From assembly GCA_016840515.1 (NCBI GenBank), contig JAEOSF010000008.1, forward strand, positions 1 to 64,000: 64,000 nt of DNA. Direction: 5' to 3'. Below are positions 1-8,921 of the stretch, piece by piece (position 1 is the stretch's first letter; the number at the start of each line of letters is the position of its first letter). The DNA comes from Candidatus Borrarchaeum yapensis. GTDB taxonomy: Archaea > Asgardarchaeota > Sifarchaeia > Borrarchaeales > Borrarchaeaceae. The notes below the pieces were generated by a model. That model saw nothing but the letters and a program-made list of their open reading frames with translations, was not told the origin of the DNA and did not search any database. Made by a program: the position numbers and the translations under genes.

Positions 1-12
1 GGTAGACATAGT

Positions 13-1041
13 TTATAGCCAATCAAAGAGTGTTGCTTGCTTTTTTTGAATAGGGAGTTTTTCAAGGCGCTCCAATCCTTTTTTCACTCTATCCTGAGAG
101 AAATCATGTTCTTCGCAAAGAAATTCGAGAATTTTATTCTGATCTGGAGGAAGCCATGTAATAGAATATGTATCTGTCACTTCAGGGTCTAAGAAAATTG
201 ATCGTATTTGATCAATAGGCACTTCGGCTAGTATATCTTTCACTTTCATAACGGATTCTAAATTATCGTGTTCTTTTATTAACTTTAATGCGGTCTTAGG
301 TCCTATTCCTTTTACTCCATCGTTAAAATCAGTTCCGACAAGAATACCAATGTCAACCAATTGTTCTCTCGATATTTCAAGGTCTTTAAGCATTTCTTCA
401 AGGTAAATGAGTTCTGGCTTTACTTCGATATATGTTGATTTTCTGGGCAATTTTCGACGTCCGGTGATTGTAAGATTGCGTATCAGCCTATCCGCACCAA
501 ATAATAGGCTATCATGATCCTGAGATCCTACACCCCAGCATTCACCTTTTCTGACCATGTAAGATGCTTGGGCTTCTCCTTCACTTGGAGCTTGTACATA
601 TGGAAGTCCCATATATGATAAGAGCATCTTACTATCGGAAATCATTTTTTCGGTAAATCGTGATGATGCCTGGGCATATTTCTTAGCTTCTACTAAGTCT
701 CCTCTATCAAGAGCATCGAGCCATTTTTCTGTAGCAGTTTCTCTAATTTGTTTTCTTTCTACGATTGTTTCATGTTTCAATTCTGGAGGTTTACCATCAA
801 AAACATAGATTGGTCGGATGTTTTCTTCAAGTAAATTTATGTTACGATAAAAAATACCACTTAAGTGGGATGTAACTCGCTTTTGGCTGTCTAATAGAGG
901 CGTACCGTTTTGCTGACGAATTATTGATAGAAATTGATACAGCACGTTCATTGCATCAATAGCAATGTCTTTTCTACTAAGATCTTTTAAATCGAGAGTA
1001 TGTGTGGTGCTCTCCAAAAGATCTTTTATTTTAACTCCCAT
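13..1041 (-). CDS. fen: Flap endonuclease 1 (FEN1)
   Basis: Structure-specific nuclease that removes 5' flaps in Okazaki-fragment maturation and repair. The 342-residue length is normal for the archaeal family. The N-terminal XPG block has the first metal-binding aspartate in AIDAMN (D29), the VFDG motif follows near residue 80, and the XPG-I block has PSEGEAQASY and GSQDHDSLLFG. The helix-hairpin-helix region reads VGTDFNDGVKGIGPKTALKLI. The last eight residues, QATLFDWL, form a PIP box for binding the PCNA clamp. The gene ends 12 bases from the window edge, so its downstream neighbour is not visible. A TnpB-only element lies upstream, starting about 65 bases from the start codon. Confidence 0.97.
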   Translation of the reverse strand: MGVKIKDLLESTTHTLDLKDLSRKDIAIDAMNVLYQFLSIIRQQNGTPLLDSQKRVTSHLSGIFYRNINLLEENIRPIYVFDGKPPELKHETIVERKQIRETATEKWLDALDRGDLVEAKKYAQASSRFTEKMISDSKMLLSYMGLPYVQAPSEGEAQASYMVRKGECWGVGSQDHDSLLFGADRLIRNLTITGRRKLPRKSTYIEVKPELIYLEEMLKDLEISREQLVDIGILVGTDFNDGVKGIGPKTALKLIKEHDNLESVMKVKDILAEVPIDQIRSIFLDPEVTDTYSITWLPPDQNKILEFLCEEHDFSQDRVKKGLERLEKLPIQKKQATLFDWL

Positions 1042-1104
1042 TGATGTTAGACCCCCCCTGATTATTATGCTGCATGATCTTTAAAAACTTAAGCAGAACG
1101 TGAT

Positions 1105-2460
1105 GTGAACTACCACCCTACAAGCAGGGTGGCTTCCTGAATCATCCATTCCCTAACGGGATATGTTAACCAGGCTCTACGGGCAGTTCCTGCCCTGATG
1201 ATAATCGTGCATCTAAATAGTGAGTGGATCGGTGTAAAACAGTGATGGCAGAATTATAGTCTCTCGCTAACACCAGCCCACAGTACGGACACCTGTGGAT
1301 TCGTGTTGCTAGTGTTTTCGGTACCAGTTTTCCACACCTACTACACAGTTGTGTGGTGTTATAGGCACTCACATATTCTACCAGCGTACCAGCCTCCTCC
1401 GCTTTGTACTCGGTAAAACGCATGAGTTGCCCACATCCTGCATCACTGATCGACTTGGCGAGATGATGGTTCTTCACCATGTTGGTGATCGTAAGTTTCT
1501 CATACACAATGAGGTCATAACTATTGACCAGTTTTCGACTGAGCTTGTGATGAAAGTCCTTGCGCTGATTACGTATTTTTCGGTGTACCCGTGCCACCTT
1601 CATGTTCTGTTTGTGACGGTTACATGAGCCCTTAACTTTCCTGTCTTTCTTTCGTTGTTCAATGGCTAGTTTCTTCTCCGAGTGTCTCAACCAACGGGGG
1701 TTGTCTATTGTGTCTCCATTATTTAACGTTAACAAACTCTTCAGGCCAACATCCACGCCTACTGCCTTCTGTATGTCTCTTTGAGACTCAGGACCAGGAT
1801 TAGGCAGTGCTACTGAAAAACAGGCATACCAGTGGTCGACATCGCGGTTAATGGTACAGGTCTTGATCTCACCTTCAGCAGGTATAGGTCGGTGGAGTAT
1901 GATGGTAATACATCCGATTTTCGAGAGTCGGAGTTTCTTCTTTTGGTAATCGAGGACGAACCCACTTTGCGGGTAAGTGAAGGAATCATACCGATATTTC
2001 CCTTTAAAGCGTGGATATCCTGCCTTTTCACCCTTTTTAATGCGCCGAAAAAAGTTCTTGAAGGTCTTATCCAGTCGTCTCAGCACATCTTGAAGTACCT
2101 GAGAATGAACCGCTTTTAACAATGGATTGGCCTTTTTAGCGTCTTTTAACTGTCTTGCTTGCTCACCATACGTAACTGATCGTTTCTGAGTTTCCCAGGC
2201 CTCTTTTCGCTCGGCAAGCGCGGTATTATACAATAGACGACAGCTGGTCAGCCATTGGGTGAAGGTCGCACGTTGTGATGCGGTGGGATACAGGCGAAAT
2301 TTGTAGGTGCGTTTCATCACAGGTCTTCCTCTGTTCCCTTGAGCCATATCACTAACTGTAATATTCGCAAACCGCTATTTAAACTGGGAGACACTGCTGT
2401 GAAAGTGAAACCAGTAAAACAGCGCAATTCATCCCCAAAACAAGTTGGAGAGTCTTTTTG
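1105..2460 (-). mobile_element. IS605-family TnpB-only element A
   Basis: Element carrying one tnpB gene and no tnpA. The right end begins GTGAACTACC at 1105 and folds into a 7-bp hairpin (CCACCCT/AGGGTGG, 1113-1132). The left end has the imperfect hairpin after ATTCATCCCC near 2428-2450. Both ends match element B at 24.6-26.0 kb closely, which is how I set the borders; the left border is approximate. A TnpB guide RNA would be expected across the 3' end of the gene and the right end. The insertion lies between fen1 and a glycosyltransferase gene. Confidence 0.85.
1166..2317 (-). CDS. tnpB: TnpB RNA-guided nuclease / IS605 OrfB (copy A)
   Basis: RuvC-type TnpB protein. The reading frame opens at 2347, but MKRTYKFRLYPT at 2317 is the usual family start, giving 383 residues. 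Numbered from 2347, the RuvC residues are D199 (GVDVGLKS), E283 (VYEKLTI) and D363 (ARDYNSA). A zinc finger with C335, C338, C353 and C356 lies between the last two. All catalytic positions are intact, so the protein may be active. It is clearly the sister of the copy at 24.7-25.8 kb, with long identical blocks such as RRIKKGEKAGYPRFKGKYRY. No TnpA is present, so mobility would need help in trans. Confidence 0.93.
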   Translation of the reverse strand: MKRTYKFRLYPTASQRATFTQWLTSCRLLYNTALAERKEAWETQKRSVTYGEQARQLKDAKKANPLLKAVHSQVLQDVLRRLDKTFKNFFRRIKKGEKAGYPRFKGKYRYDSFTYPQSGFVLDYQKKKLRLSKIGCITIILHRPIPAEGEIKTCTINRDVDHWYACFSVALPNPGPESQRDIQKAVGVDVGLKSLLTLNNGDTIDNPRWLRHSEKKLAIEQRKKDRKVKGSCNRHKQNMKVARVHRKIRNQRKDFHHKLSRKLVNSYDLIVYEKLTITNMVKNHHLAKSISDAGCGQLMRFTEYKAEEAGTLVEYVSAYNTTQLCSRCGKLVPKTLATRIHRCPYCGLVLARDYNSAITVLHRSTHYLDARLSSGQELPVEPG

Positions 2461-2631
2461 CGGAGACATTATAAAATTTCGAGAAGTTAGTAAATGGAAA
2501 TATGTAAGATTAAGAATCATATGAACGTAAATATGATGCAAGGGTAAATGCTTAAGCAAATGAAGGAAACTAAACAAAGATTTTTATTTCTTTGATTGAA
2601 CTTTCAATGGCACCTAATTAGGTCGAAGAAA

Positions 2632-4179
2632 ATGCGGACAACGATGCGAATCTACTCTAAGTCATATCGCCAATCAGGTCGAGATGCTTTAATCCTTGTC
2701 ACCCTATTTGTTTTTGCATTCATTATTAGGCAACTTACAATCATACGTCCATATGCAGACGTATGGGATATTTACTATTACTTAACTTTAGCCAGAAACA
2801 TGATTACAGGTAATGGCTATACGATTATGGGTGAAGATCTGGGATATTATTTGCCTGGCTATCCCGTAATAGTTGCAATAATCTCATTATTTATTGGAGA
2901 CATTGAATTTTCGGCATTATTGATTTCTACAATAGTAGGAAGTTTAACAATCCCTCTTACATTCTTGATGATAAAGACAGTAAGTAATGAAAAAATGGCA
3001 CTTCTTTCAAGTTCGTTAGTCTTAATTAATCCCCAACATATTACCCATACATCTAGGGCAATATCGGAAGCAACAGCGACATTTTTAGCTGTCGTTTCAA
3101 TATATTTACTTATCTTAGCAATAAGAGAAAAGTCAAACATAATGATGTGGCTTTGTACATTTATTACGGGAGCTTTATTCTTAACGCGATACCCTAGTTT
3201 GCTTTTCTTCCCAATTATACTTGTGATATTGCTTCTTATGAGAAAATGGATATCTTGGCCAAGTAAGACAATGTTTTTAGCTGTAATGATCGTTTTATTT
3301 TGTTTATCCAGCATTTGGTTTTTACGTAACTTTCTTATCTTTGGTGATCCTTTCCAAAGCGTATATGTAACACAACAGGAATCTGGAGTCGCGCTTTTAG
3401 GAGGATATTTAGGAGTACTTAGGCGGAATCTACTTTATTACTCAACAAAAGGCATTCCGTTCTATACCCTCACACCTCTTGTGACAATTTTTTTCGTATA
3501 TGGATTGTTCACATCAATTAGAAACGTGAAAATCAATGCGATCTTTTATATCTGGCTAGCTTTAGGATCCTTACATTTTATCCTATGGGCGGGGAACCCT
3601 CAACCGCGATATCTGTGCACACTCGTTCCTGCACTTTCTTTATTTGCTGGACAAGGTGTTCTCAATCTTTATCATTATATTGAAAATAAAACTCGTAATT
3701 TTAGATTTAGTACCCTTAAAGAGGTTTTTATTCTAGTATTTATTCTTGGTACTTTCGTCAGCTCATATTACATCACAATTAATCACAATTATTTCCTAGA
3801 ATTGCAATACGATCGAATTGCCTTTAGAAGGGCCGCAATGTGGATAAATTTAAATACACCAAGCGATTCCTTGATAGTTACGACAAAACCAATGCTTTTT
3901 CACTACTATACTAACCGAACATGTGTTTATACAAGTACGTACTTCAAGCAACCTACTCTTTTTCCGGAAAAACACATATACTATATCTTTGATAATCTTG
4001 ATGGCGAAAATTTTGAGAACGAAATCAATTGGGAACAATTTGTTCGGAAATTTTTAGTAACTTTTGAACGGGCAACAATAGACAACGTAATATATATTGG
4101 AGATACTTTTCCATTTCTATATTCAGAATCCCACGAGAACATACGCGTTGTTACTGTATTTCAAATAAGTCTCGGGTGA
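2632..4179 (+). CDS. GT-C type membrane glycosyltransferase (GT39-like)
   Basis: Predicted polytopic membrane protein of about 515 residues that resembles lipid-linked-sugar transferases of the PMT/ArnT kind. The first membrane segment is followed by an outside loop with acidic residues (YADVWDIYYYLTLARN), where GT-C enzymes keep the catalytic acid. Many hydrophobic helices follow (ALILVTLFVFAFIIRQL, LTFLMIKTV, ILVILLLM). The C-terminal part is a soluble domain. A TTG start at 2596 is possible; ATG at 2632 is preferred. It probably acts at the outer face of the membrane in glycan assembly, with five similar genes in the next 20 kb. The sugar and acceptor cannot be told from sequence. Confidence 0.72.
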   Translation: MRTTMRIYSKSYRQSGRDALILVTLFVFAFIIRQLTIIRPYADVWDIYYYLTLARNMITGNGYTIMGEDLGYYLPGYPVIVAIISLFIGDIEFSALLISTIVGSLTIPLTFLMIKTVSNEKMALLSSSLVLINPQHITHTSRAISEATATFLAVVSIYLLILAIREKSNIMMWLCTFITGALFLTRYPSLLFFPIILVILLLMRKWISWPSKTMFLAVMIVLFCLSSIWFLRNFLIFGDPFQSVYVTQQESGVALLGGYLGVLRRNLLYYSTKGIPFYTLTPLVTIFFVYGLFTSIRNVKINAIFYIWLALGSLHFILWAGNPQPRYLCTLVPALSLFAGQGVLNLYHYIENKTRNFRFSTLKEVFILVFILGTFVSSYYITINHNYFLELQYDRIAFRRAAMWINLNTPSDSLIVTTKPMLFHYYTNRTCVYTSTYFKQPTLFPEKHIYYIFDNLDGENFENEINWEQFVRKFLVTFERATIDNVIYIGDTFPFLYSESHENIRVVTVFQISLG

Positions 4180-4187
4180 AGATGAAT

Positions 4188-4880
4188 TTAATGACCGTGT
4201 TCTCCTATTAAAGGCACAAAAGAAACTCCGCCTCTTTTTTCTTCCTTTATTCTTCCCTCTAAATCTTTCGTCAGAAGTATCAATGTTTGAAAGAAGTAAA
4301 CCCCGCCTATCGGTATGACTAGTTTGCCACCATTCTTCAATTGTTCTATTAATGGTTCTGGTATCTTCGGACCTGCCGCCGTGACGAGGATTCTATCATA
4401 GGGAGCTTGCTCAGGATATCCGAGTGTTCCGTCACCATGAATAACAGAAACTCTATCAGAATATTGTGCCTGTTCTATATTTTTACGGGCGAATTCACTT
4501 AATTTTTTGACTCTCTCTATTGAAAAAACATGTCCAGATGTTTTTTCATCACTTGGGGCAACAATCTCTGCAATTAATGCTGCGTGATATCCTGAACCTG
4601 TGCCTATTTCTAATACCTTCATCCCGATCTCTAGATCTAAAATTTCAGCCATAATCACGCACATATGAGGCGCTGAAATCGTTTGTCCACTACCAATCGG
4701 CAACGGTGTATCATTATAGGCGTTATCTCGCAGTGAGTTTGGTAGAAATAATTCTCGAGGAACTTCTTTGAATGCACGAATCACTTTTTCTGATTTGAGG
4801 GTATTAGACGAAATAAAATGTTGTATAAGACGTTCCTTCTTTTTCAATAAATCTAGGTCACTCGCACTTTTGTCAGTCAT
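4188..4880 (-). CDS. pcm: Protein-L-isoaspartate O-methyltransferase
   Basis: Repairs damaged proteins by methylating L-isoaspartyl residues with S-adenosylmethionine. Length (230 residues) fits the family. The substrate-binding signature GSGQTISAPHM spans about residues 63-73 and the SAM-binding glycine loop EIGTGSGYHAALIAEI begins near residue 91. The N-terminal PRELFLP motif is also typical. The gene converges with the upstream glycosyltransferase, with only eight bases between the two stop codons, and is divergent from the DUF371 gene. Confidence 0.96.
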   Translation of the reverse strand: MTDKSASDLDLLKKKERLIQHFISSNTLKSEKVIRAFKEVPRELFLPNSLRDNAYNDTPLPIGSGQTISAPHMCVIMAEILDLEIGMKVLEIGTGSGYHAALIAEIVAPSDEKTSGHVFSIERVKKLSEFARKNIEQAQYSDRVSVIHGDGTLGYPEQAPYDRILVTAAGPKIPEPLIEQLKNGGKLVIPIGGVYFFQTLILLTKDLEGRIKEEKRGGVSFVPLIGEHGH

Positions 4881-5016
4881 TATGCGATCACTCTAAAACC
4901 GATTATTCCCGTTGAATTATTATATTACCTTATATTTAGAGTTTTTTTATTGAAGAAAAGAACCAAAGAAAGTTCTAATATTCTAGGAAATTGATATAGA
5001 AGGGAGTTAAATCAGG

Positions 5017-5442
5017 TTGTCACACGTAATTGAGAAGATCATTGCACGAGGTCACGAAAATATTCGGGCAACTCATAAAACCACATTCGAAATTACCCGC
5101 GATCGGACAATCAGTACACGTGCCGATTGTATTATTGCAGTTGAGGCAAGTGCAGCAGCAACGAATTTAAGAGAAGAATTTAAGAAACATGCTAAGAAAA
5201 TCGATGCAATTATAGAAGTTATCATTGAAGTAAATGGATTAATCGAACAAATTACGGGCAAAGGGTCACCACAATTGACTCTTAGTCATCCAACAGATCT
5301 TGTGGGAAGAAAAAGTGCTTTTATTTCGAATAAAACCTTTTTAATCAATTCTGACAAGGCTGCAATAGATTTAGATCGACGTCTTGTAGACCAACTCAAA
5401 AAACCAGATACGGAAATAAAAATCACGTTAAGAGTAAAATAA
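5017..5442 (+). CDS. DUF371 family protein
   Basis: Conserved archaeal protein of 141 residues, function unknown. The pattern ARGHENIRATHKTTFEITRD at the N terminus, then TRADCIIAV, is the one I associate with DUF371. It starts with TTG, preceded by a purine-rich ribosome-binding stretch (GAAGGGAG, about 5000-5007). It has no signal peptide or membrane segment. It is convergent with trm5 and divergent from pcm, so its neighbours give no clear role. Confidence 0.8.
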   Translation: MSHVIEKIIARGHENIRATHKTTFEITRDRTISTRADCIIAVEASAAATNLREEFKKHAKKIDAIIEVIIEVNGLIEQITGKGSPQLTLSHPTDLVGRKSAFISNKTFLINSDKAAIDLDRRLVDQLKKPDTEIKITLRVK

Positions 5443-5450
5443 AGCAACGA

Positions 5451-6518
5451 TCAATTGATTTTAAGATCTATAACCACTTGATAAGTATGGGGTGCAATAG
5501 GCCGAACGATTTTTTTTGTACGTATCCCTTCAACTTGTCGTGAAAATTTCATTACCTGAGCAATTACGTTTTCTTCCATTGACTGTTCCAGTTCCTCTGA
5601 TTTAAGAAAATCATAGAAATGAAGGATTCCTCCCTCTTTTTTGATGGCAATACAAGCAACATCTAGAAACTCATCAGCGGCTACTGGATGATTCATTATT
5701 ACTCTATCAGCAATTCCGATAAGATTATTTTTACTAACAACTTCTCTGGCGTCACCTACATAAGGGACAATTGTTCCCTGAAGTTTATTGAGTTTAATGT
5801 TTTTTTCGAGATATCCGATAGCATTAGGATTAACATCAATTGCATGTACATTTGAAACAACTTTACGAGCAATCAGAATAGAAAACGGCCCAATTCCACA
5901 AAACATGTCAATTACAGTTTCGTTTGGCTTAACTAAAGAGGCAACTCTGTTATGTTCTGTGCTTAGGCGTGGACTAAAAAACGCTTTTGTAATATCTACT
6001 GCAAACTGACATCCATATTCTCGATGAATCGTTTCAGTTCGGTTTTCTCCAGCGATAACTTCATATTTTCCTACTCGATATAGGTCCTGTATAATCTCTT
6101 TTTTATTTAAGACGGTTTTAATATGTTTATGGGCCTTTAGCAAGCCTTCTCCTATAGTATGCGAATGTTGTGATAACTCTGAAGGAATCGCTAGGATCGC
6201 GATATCCCCTATCACATCATGACTATGAGGTAAAAAAACAAGTTCCTTTGGTTGCAGAACTCCATCAAGGGTTTCAAGAAGATTCTTAGGCCCTTGATTT
6301 TTAACTTGAAAAACCTTTTTTCCAATAGAGAAGTCTTTCACAAAAGAGGAAATCAACTCCTTCTCATGATCTGACGGAAGTTTAGTCAAAGGAAAATAGA
6401 TGTAGTTTTCATCTTTTTCGATTCGTAGATTCGTATTGATGAGCAATTGACGTACCAATAGTTTTCTTACAGATTCACCCTCGATCTTGTGCATACAGAG
6501 ATAATATGCGGTGGACAT
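5451..6518 (-). CDS. trm5: tRNA (guanine37-N1)-methyltransferase, Trm5 family
   Basis: Archaeal/eukaryotic enzyme that methylates G37 beside the anticodon. Residues 178-191 (KAFFSPRLSTEHNR) and the SAM loop DMFCGIGPF (204-212) are family hallmarks, and AIDVNPNAIGYLEKNIKLN follows. The usual NLP motif reads NHP here (residues 276-278), a conservative but notable change at the catalytic loop. The N-terminal D1-like domain is present, so this is the full-length form. It sits 42 bases downstream of a second methyltransferase gene on the same strand. Confidence 0.92.
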   Translation of the reverse strand: MSTAYYLCMHKIEGESVRKLLVRQLLINTNLRIEKDENYIYFPLTKLPSDHEKELISSFVKDFSIGKKVFQVKNQGPKNLLETLDGVLQPKELVFLPHSHDVIGDIAILAIPSELSQHSHTIGEGLLKAHKHIKTVLNKKEIIQDLYRVGKYEVIAGENRTETIHREYGCQFAVDITKAFFSPRLSTEHNRVASLVKPNETVIDMFCGIGPFSILIARKVVSNVHAIDVNPNAIGYLEKNIKLNKLQGTIVPYVGDAREVVSKNNLIGIADRVIMNHPVAADEFLDVACIAIKKEGGILHFYDFLKSEELEQSMEENVIAQVMKFSRQVEGIRTKKIVRPIAPHTYQVVIDLKIN

Positions 6519-6560
6519 TAGACAACTCTCATTAATTTGTATTTATTGTGAAGTTAAACA

Positions 6561-7430
6561 TTATTTCTTTTTAGCCTGGATAAAGCAATTGGGACCGAAT
6601 TTATTGAGAATTGGCAAAGAGTCAATTACGGAGGCAATTGCTTTGGCTAACGGATGCGCTTTTCGTATCACGTAACTCGAAGAGAAAAGGATGGTTAAAC
6701 CTAGCCTTGTAATGAAATGTTCAATCTCAATTATATTTGACAAGTATACTAAATCATCCTTGTCGCCACAAGCGAAAGCAGGGTCTTTCGAAAGGCGTGG
6801 CTTTAAAACTAATGAAAAAGTATGGTTTTTCAAAAGATTAAGTTGAAGATACATAATAAGAAACATAATAAGGCGTTTCAATTGATTCTTACTAACTATT
6901 GCACTAACAAATGCAATAAAAGCTGTTTTAAGATTGTTCCTTCCTTTCTCAACTCCCTTTTCTGATACTACAACAAATGGGCTTGCAAAATTAGGTGTCT
7001 GAATAAGGACAGAACCTTCTCGTTTAGTTACCCTTGAGAGTTCAGAGATGCACGAACCAGGATTCGGAAGGTGTTCAAGTAATTCTTGGCATTCTACAAT
7101 TGTAAATGCATCATCCTTGAAAGGCAATCGTGTTGCATCTCCTATGAGAAATTCTACCTTGTGGTCAATTTGTTCAGATATGGCCATTTTCTTTCCGAGG
7201 CGAATACCTGCTCGTGAAATATCTATGCCAACTGAAAATATGCCTTCTTTAGCAACCTTTCTTACGATTACGCCACTGCCAGTGCCAACGTCAAGAAACA
7301 TACCATTTTTTGAATTTTTTATTAGAGACTTGAGCCCAGGGAAAAAGAGTTTACCTACTGTATCTTCGTCCTTTCGATGACGTTCTGCATTTTCAAAATA
7401 CTTTTCATACGTGGAATAGTAGGTAAACAA
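6561..7430 (-). CDS. Class I SAM-dependent methyltransferase, substrate unknown
   Basis: 289-residue protein with a Rossmann methyltransferase domain. The SAM motif LDVGTGSGVI is at residues 46-55, the acidic end of strand 2 is GIDISRAGI, and the post-motif stretch ECQELLEHLPNP resembles ubiE/COQ5-type small-molecule methyltransferases. The C-terminal part has a hydrophobic stretch (LKRLIMFLIMYLQLNLL) that may contact membranes, and it lies in a glycosylation neighbourhood. A lipid or sugar substrate is therefore possible but unproven. The start codon lies about 120 bases from the tRNA-Lys gene. Confidence 0.75.
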   Translation of the reverse strand: MFTYYSTYEKYFENAERHRKDEDTVGKLFFPGLKSLIKNSKNGMFLDVGTGSGVIVRKVAKEGIFSVGIDISRAGIRLGKKMAISEQIDHKVEFLIGDATRLPFKDDAFTIVECQELLEHLPNPGSCISELSRVTKREGSVLIQTPNFASPFVVVSEKGVEKGRNNLKTAFIAFVSAIVSKNQLKRLIMFLIMYLQLNLLKNHTFSLVLKPRLSKDPAFACGDKDDLVYLSNIIEIEHFITRLGLTILFSSSYVIRKAHPLAKAIASVIDSLPILNKFGPNCFIQAKKK

Positions 7431-7504
7431 ACGTCTTCTCAGAGCTTTAGACAGCTAATTAACCTCCATTGCATCAAATAACGGAAAGTTACATACAAAA
7501 CGTT

Positions 7505-7515
7505 TTTATAATTTT
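7505..7515 (+). promoter_or_regulatory. Probable TATA box for tRNA-Lys
   Basis: The AT-only stretch TTTATAATTTT lies about 40-50 bases upstream of the tRNA-Lys gene, a normal distance for an archaeal promoter with a short leader. No mapped transcript supports it; position and composition only. Confidence 0.45.
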
Positions 7516-7553
7516 CAGCGATAATCTCCTTTTATCTTATTAATTTGATTTAT

Positions 7554-7703
7554 GGGCCCGTAGCTCAGCTAGGTAGACTAATCAAATAGTTGAGGCCGAA
7601 AGCGTCGGGCTCTTATACCTATTTCAGGTAGAGACACCCGATGGCCGCGGGTTCAAAGGATCTAAGCTCAACGCTTGATCTGGAAATCCCGTCGGGCCCG
7701 CCA
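7554..7703 (+). tRNA. tRNA-Lys (CTT) with three introns
   Basis: Removing three inserts from this 150-base stretch leaves a 77-base tRNA with encoded CCA. The acceptor stem is GGGCCCG/CGGGCCC, the anticodon stem TCGGG/CCCGA with loop CTCTTAA, and the T arm GCGGG-TTCAAAT-CCCGT. Intron 1 (about 7578-7601, 24 bases) interrupts the D arm just before the closing GCG. Intron 2 (7616-7635, 20 bases) is at the canonical 37/38 site and folds as TACCT/AGGTA. Intron 3 (about 7658-7686, 29 bases) is in the T loop and folds as GATC-AAGC with GCTTGATC. Edges of introns 1 and 3 could shift by a base or two. Splicing by the archaeal tRNA endonuclease is expected. Confidence 0.93.
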
Positions 7704-7716
7704 TTCTTTTATCAAA

Positions 7717-8838
7717 TTATTTGCTTTTTGCGTTTTTAGCCAAAACCTTTTCATAAATCTTAATATGCTTTTCAGATATTTTGTCAAGAGCGTAAACTTC
7801 TTCGATTCTTCTTCTTGAATTCTTTCCGAATTGTTGAATTATATCAGGTGATTCGACAAATTTTCTAAGCAGTAAATACAATTCTCTATAGCTGTTGGGT
7901 GTGAATAAATAACCTGTTTCTCTATCAACAAGTACATCCTCGATTCCACCTACTTTAGATCCTATGACAGGTTTTCCACAGGCCATTGCTTCTAAAATTA
8001 CAGAAGGTGAGGGATCGATTAAACTGGGTAATAAAAGGGCATCACAGGCATTGTAAAACTTGGGCAGGTTTTCATATGGAATGTTTCCTAGGAATATTAC
8101 AGAATCTCTTAAATTCAAAGACGAAACTAGTGTTTTCAGATATCTTTCTTCGCTGCCTCTTCCAATAATGAACAACGTAGCATTCAACTTGCTTTGTAAT
8201 AGGTATTTCATAGCATAAATGAGGGAATAGACACCTTTTGACTTTTCTAATCGCCCTACAAAAAGAAATTTGATTTCATTTTCTGAGAGGTATTTATTAA
8301 GAGCATTACTTTTACTCGGTACAAAAATTCGAGTGTCGACTGAATGATAAAGAATATCGATAAACTTAGGTTCTGCACCTTGGTTAATTAAATATTCACG
8401 AGACTTTGTTGTTTGTGCAATATATCTATCACATCTTCTAACCACAGTCCTTCCAATGAATGTATTGGTTAAAGATCGAAGAAATCTCCAACCAGTATGC
8501 CCAATTGCATAACCGTCATAATGTTCTGTTAGAATCGTTGGGATGCTGGCTTTATTCCTTGAAAGAAAGGAACAATAGTAAGTATTTAGCTGATAATCTT
8601 CATGGAGATGTAATAAGTCAAAATTCTCAAACGATAGCCTTTTCGGTATCGAAATCGGAAAATATGGTCTTAATTTGAATAAATAAGGAGTATGAATGAT
8701 TTTTACACCCTCTAAATTCTTTTCATTTTCATGAGGGCAACAGAAGATTGTAAGGTCACAACCTCTTTCGACAAGCCCTTTACATAGGGTGTGTGAACTT
8801 GGATGATCAAAATATGGATACACCATTAGGATCTTCAA
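7717..8838 (-). CDS. Glycosyltransferase family 4
   Basis: Cytoplasmic GT-B fold enzyme of 373 residues that moves a sugar from an activated donor. The N-terminal domain starts MKILMVYPYFDHPSSH. The second domain has FVGRLEKSKG (residues 193-202) and the donor-binding E-x7-E region EAMACGKPVIGSKVGG (283-298). It faces the tRNA-Lys gene and is transcribed in the same direction as the GT-C gene at 8.9 kb. It probably extends a lipid-linked glycan before export. The specific sugar is not predictable. Confidence 0.9.
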   Translation of the reverse strand: MKILMVYPYFDHPSSHTLCKGLVERGCDLTIFCCPHENEKNLEGVKIIHTPYLFKLRPYFPISIPKRLSFENFDLLHLHEDYQLNTYYCSFLSRNKASIPTILTEHYDGYAIGHTGWRFLRSLTNTFIGRTVVRRCDRYIAQTTKSREYLINQGAEPKFIDILYHSVDTRIFVPSKSNALNKYLSENEIKFLFVGRLEKSKGVYSLIYAMKYLLQSKLNATLFIIGRGSEERYLKTLVSSLNLRDSVIFLGNIPYENLPKFYNACDALLLPSLIDPSPSVILEAMACGKPVIGSKVGGIEDVLVDRETGYLFTPNSYRELYLLLRKFVESPDIIQQFGKNSRRRIEEVYALDKISEKHIKIYEKVLAKNAKSK

Positions 8839-8921
8839 AATTTTGTCACTTGTTTATTCTGTTATTTGATAATTTCAAAGTGTAGAAGTGAACCTAAAGA
8901 ACAAAGTCTACTTACCTTTAT

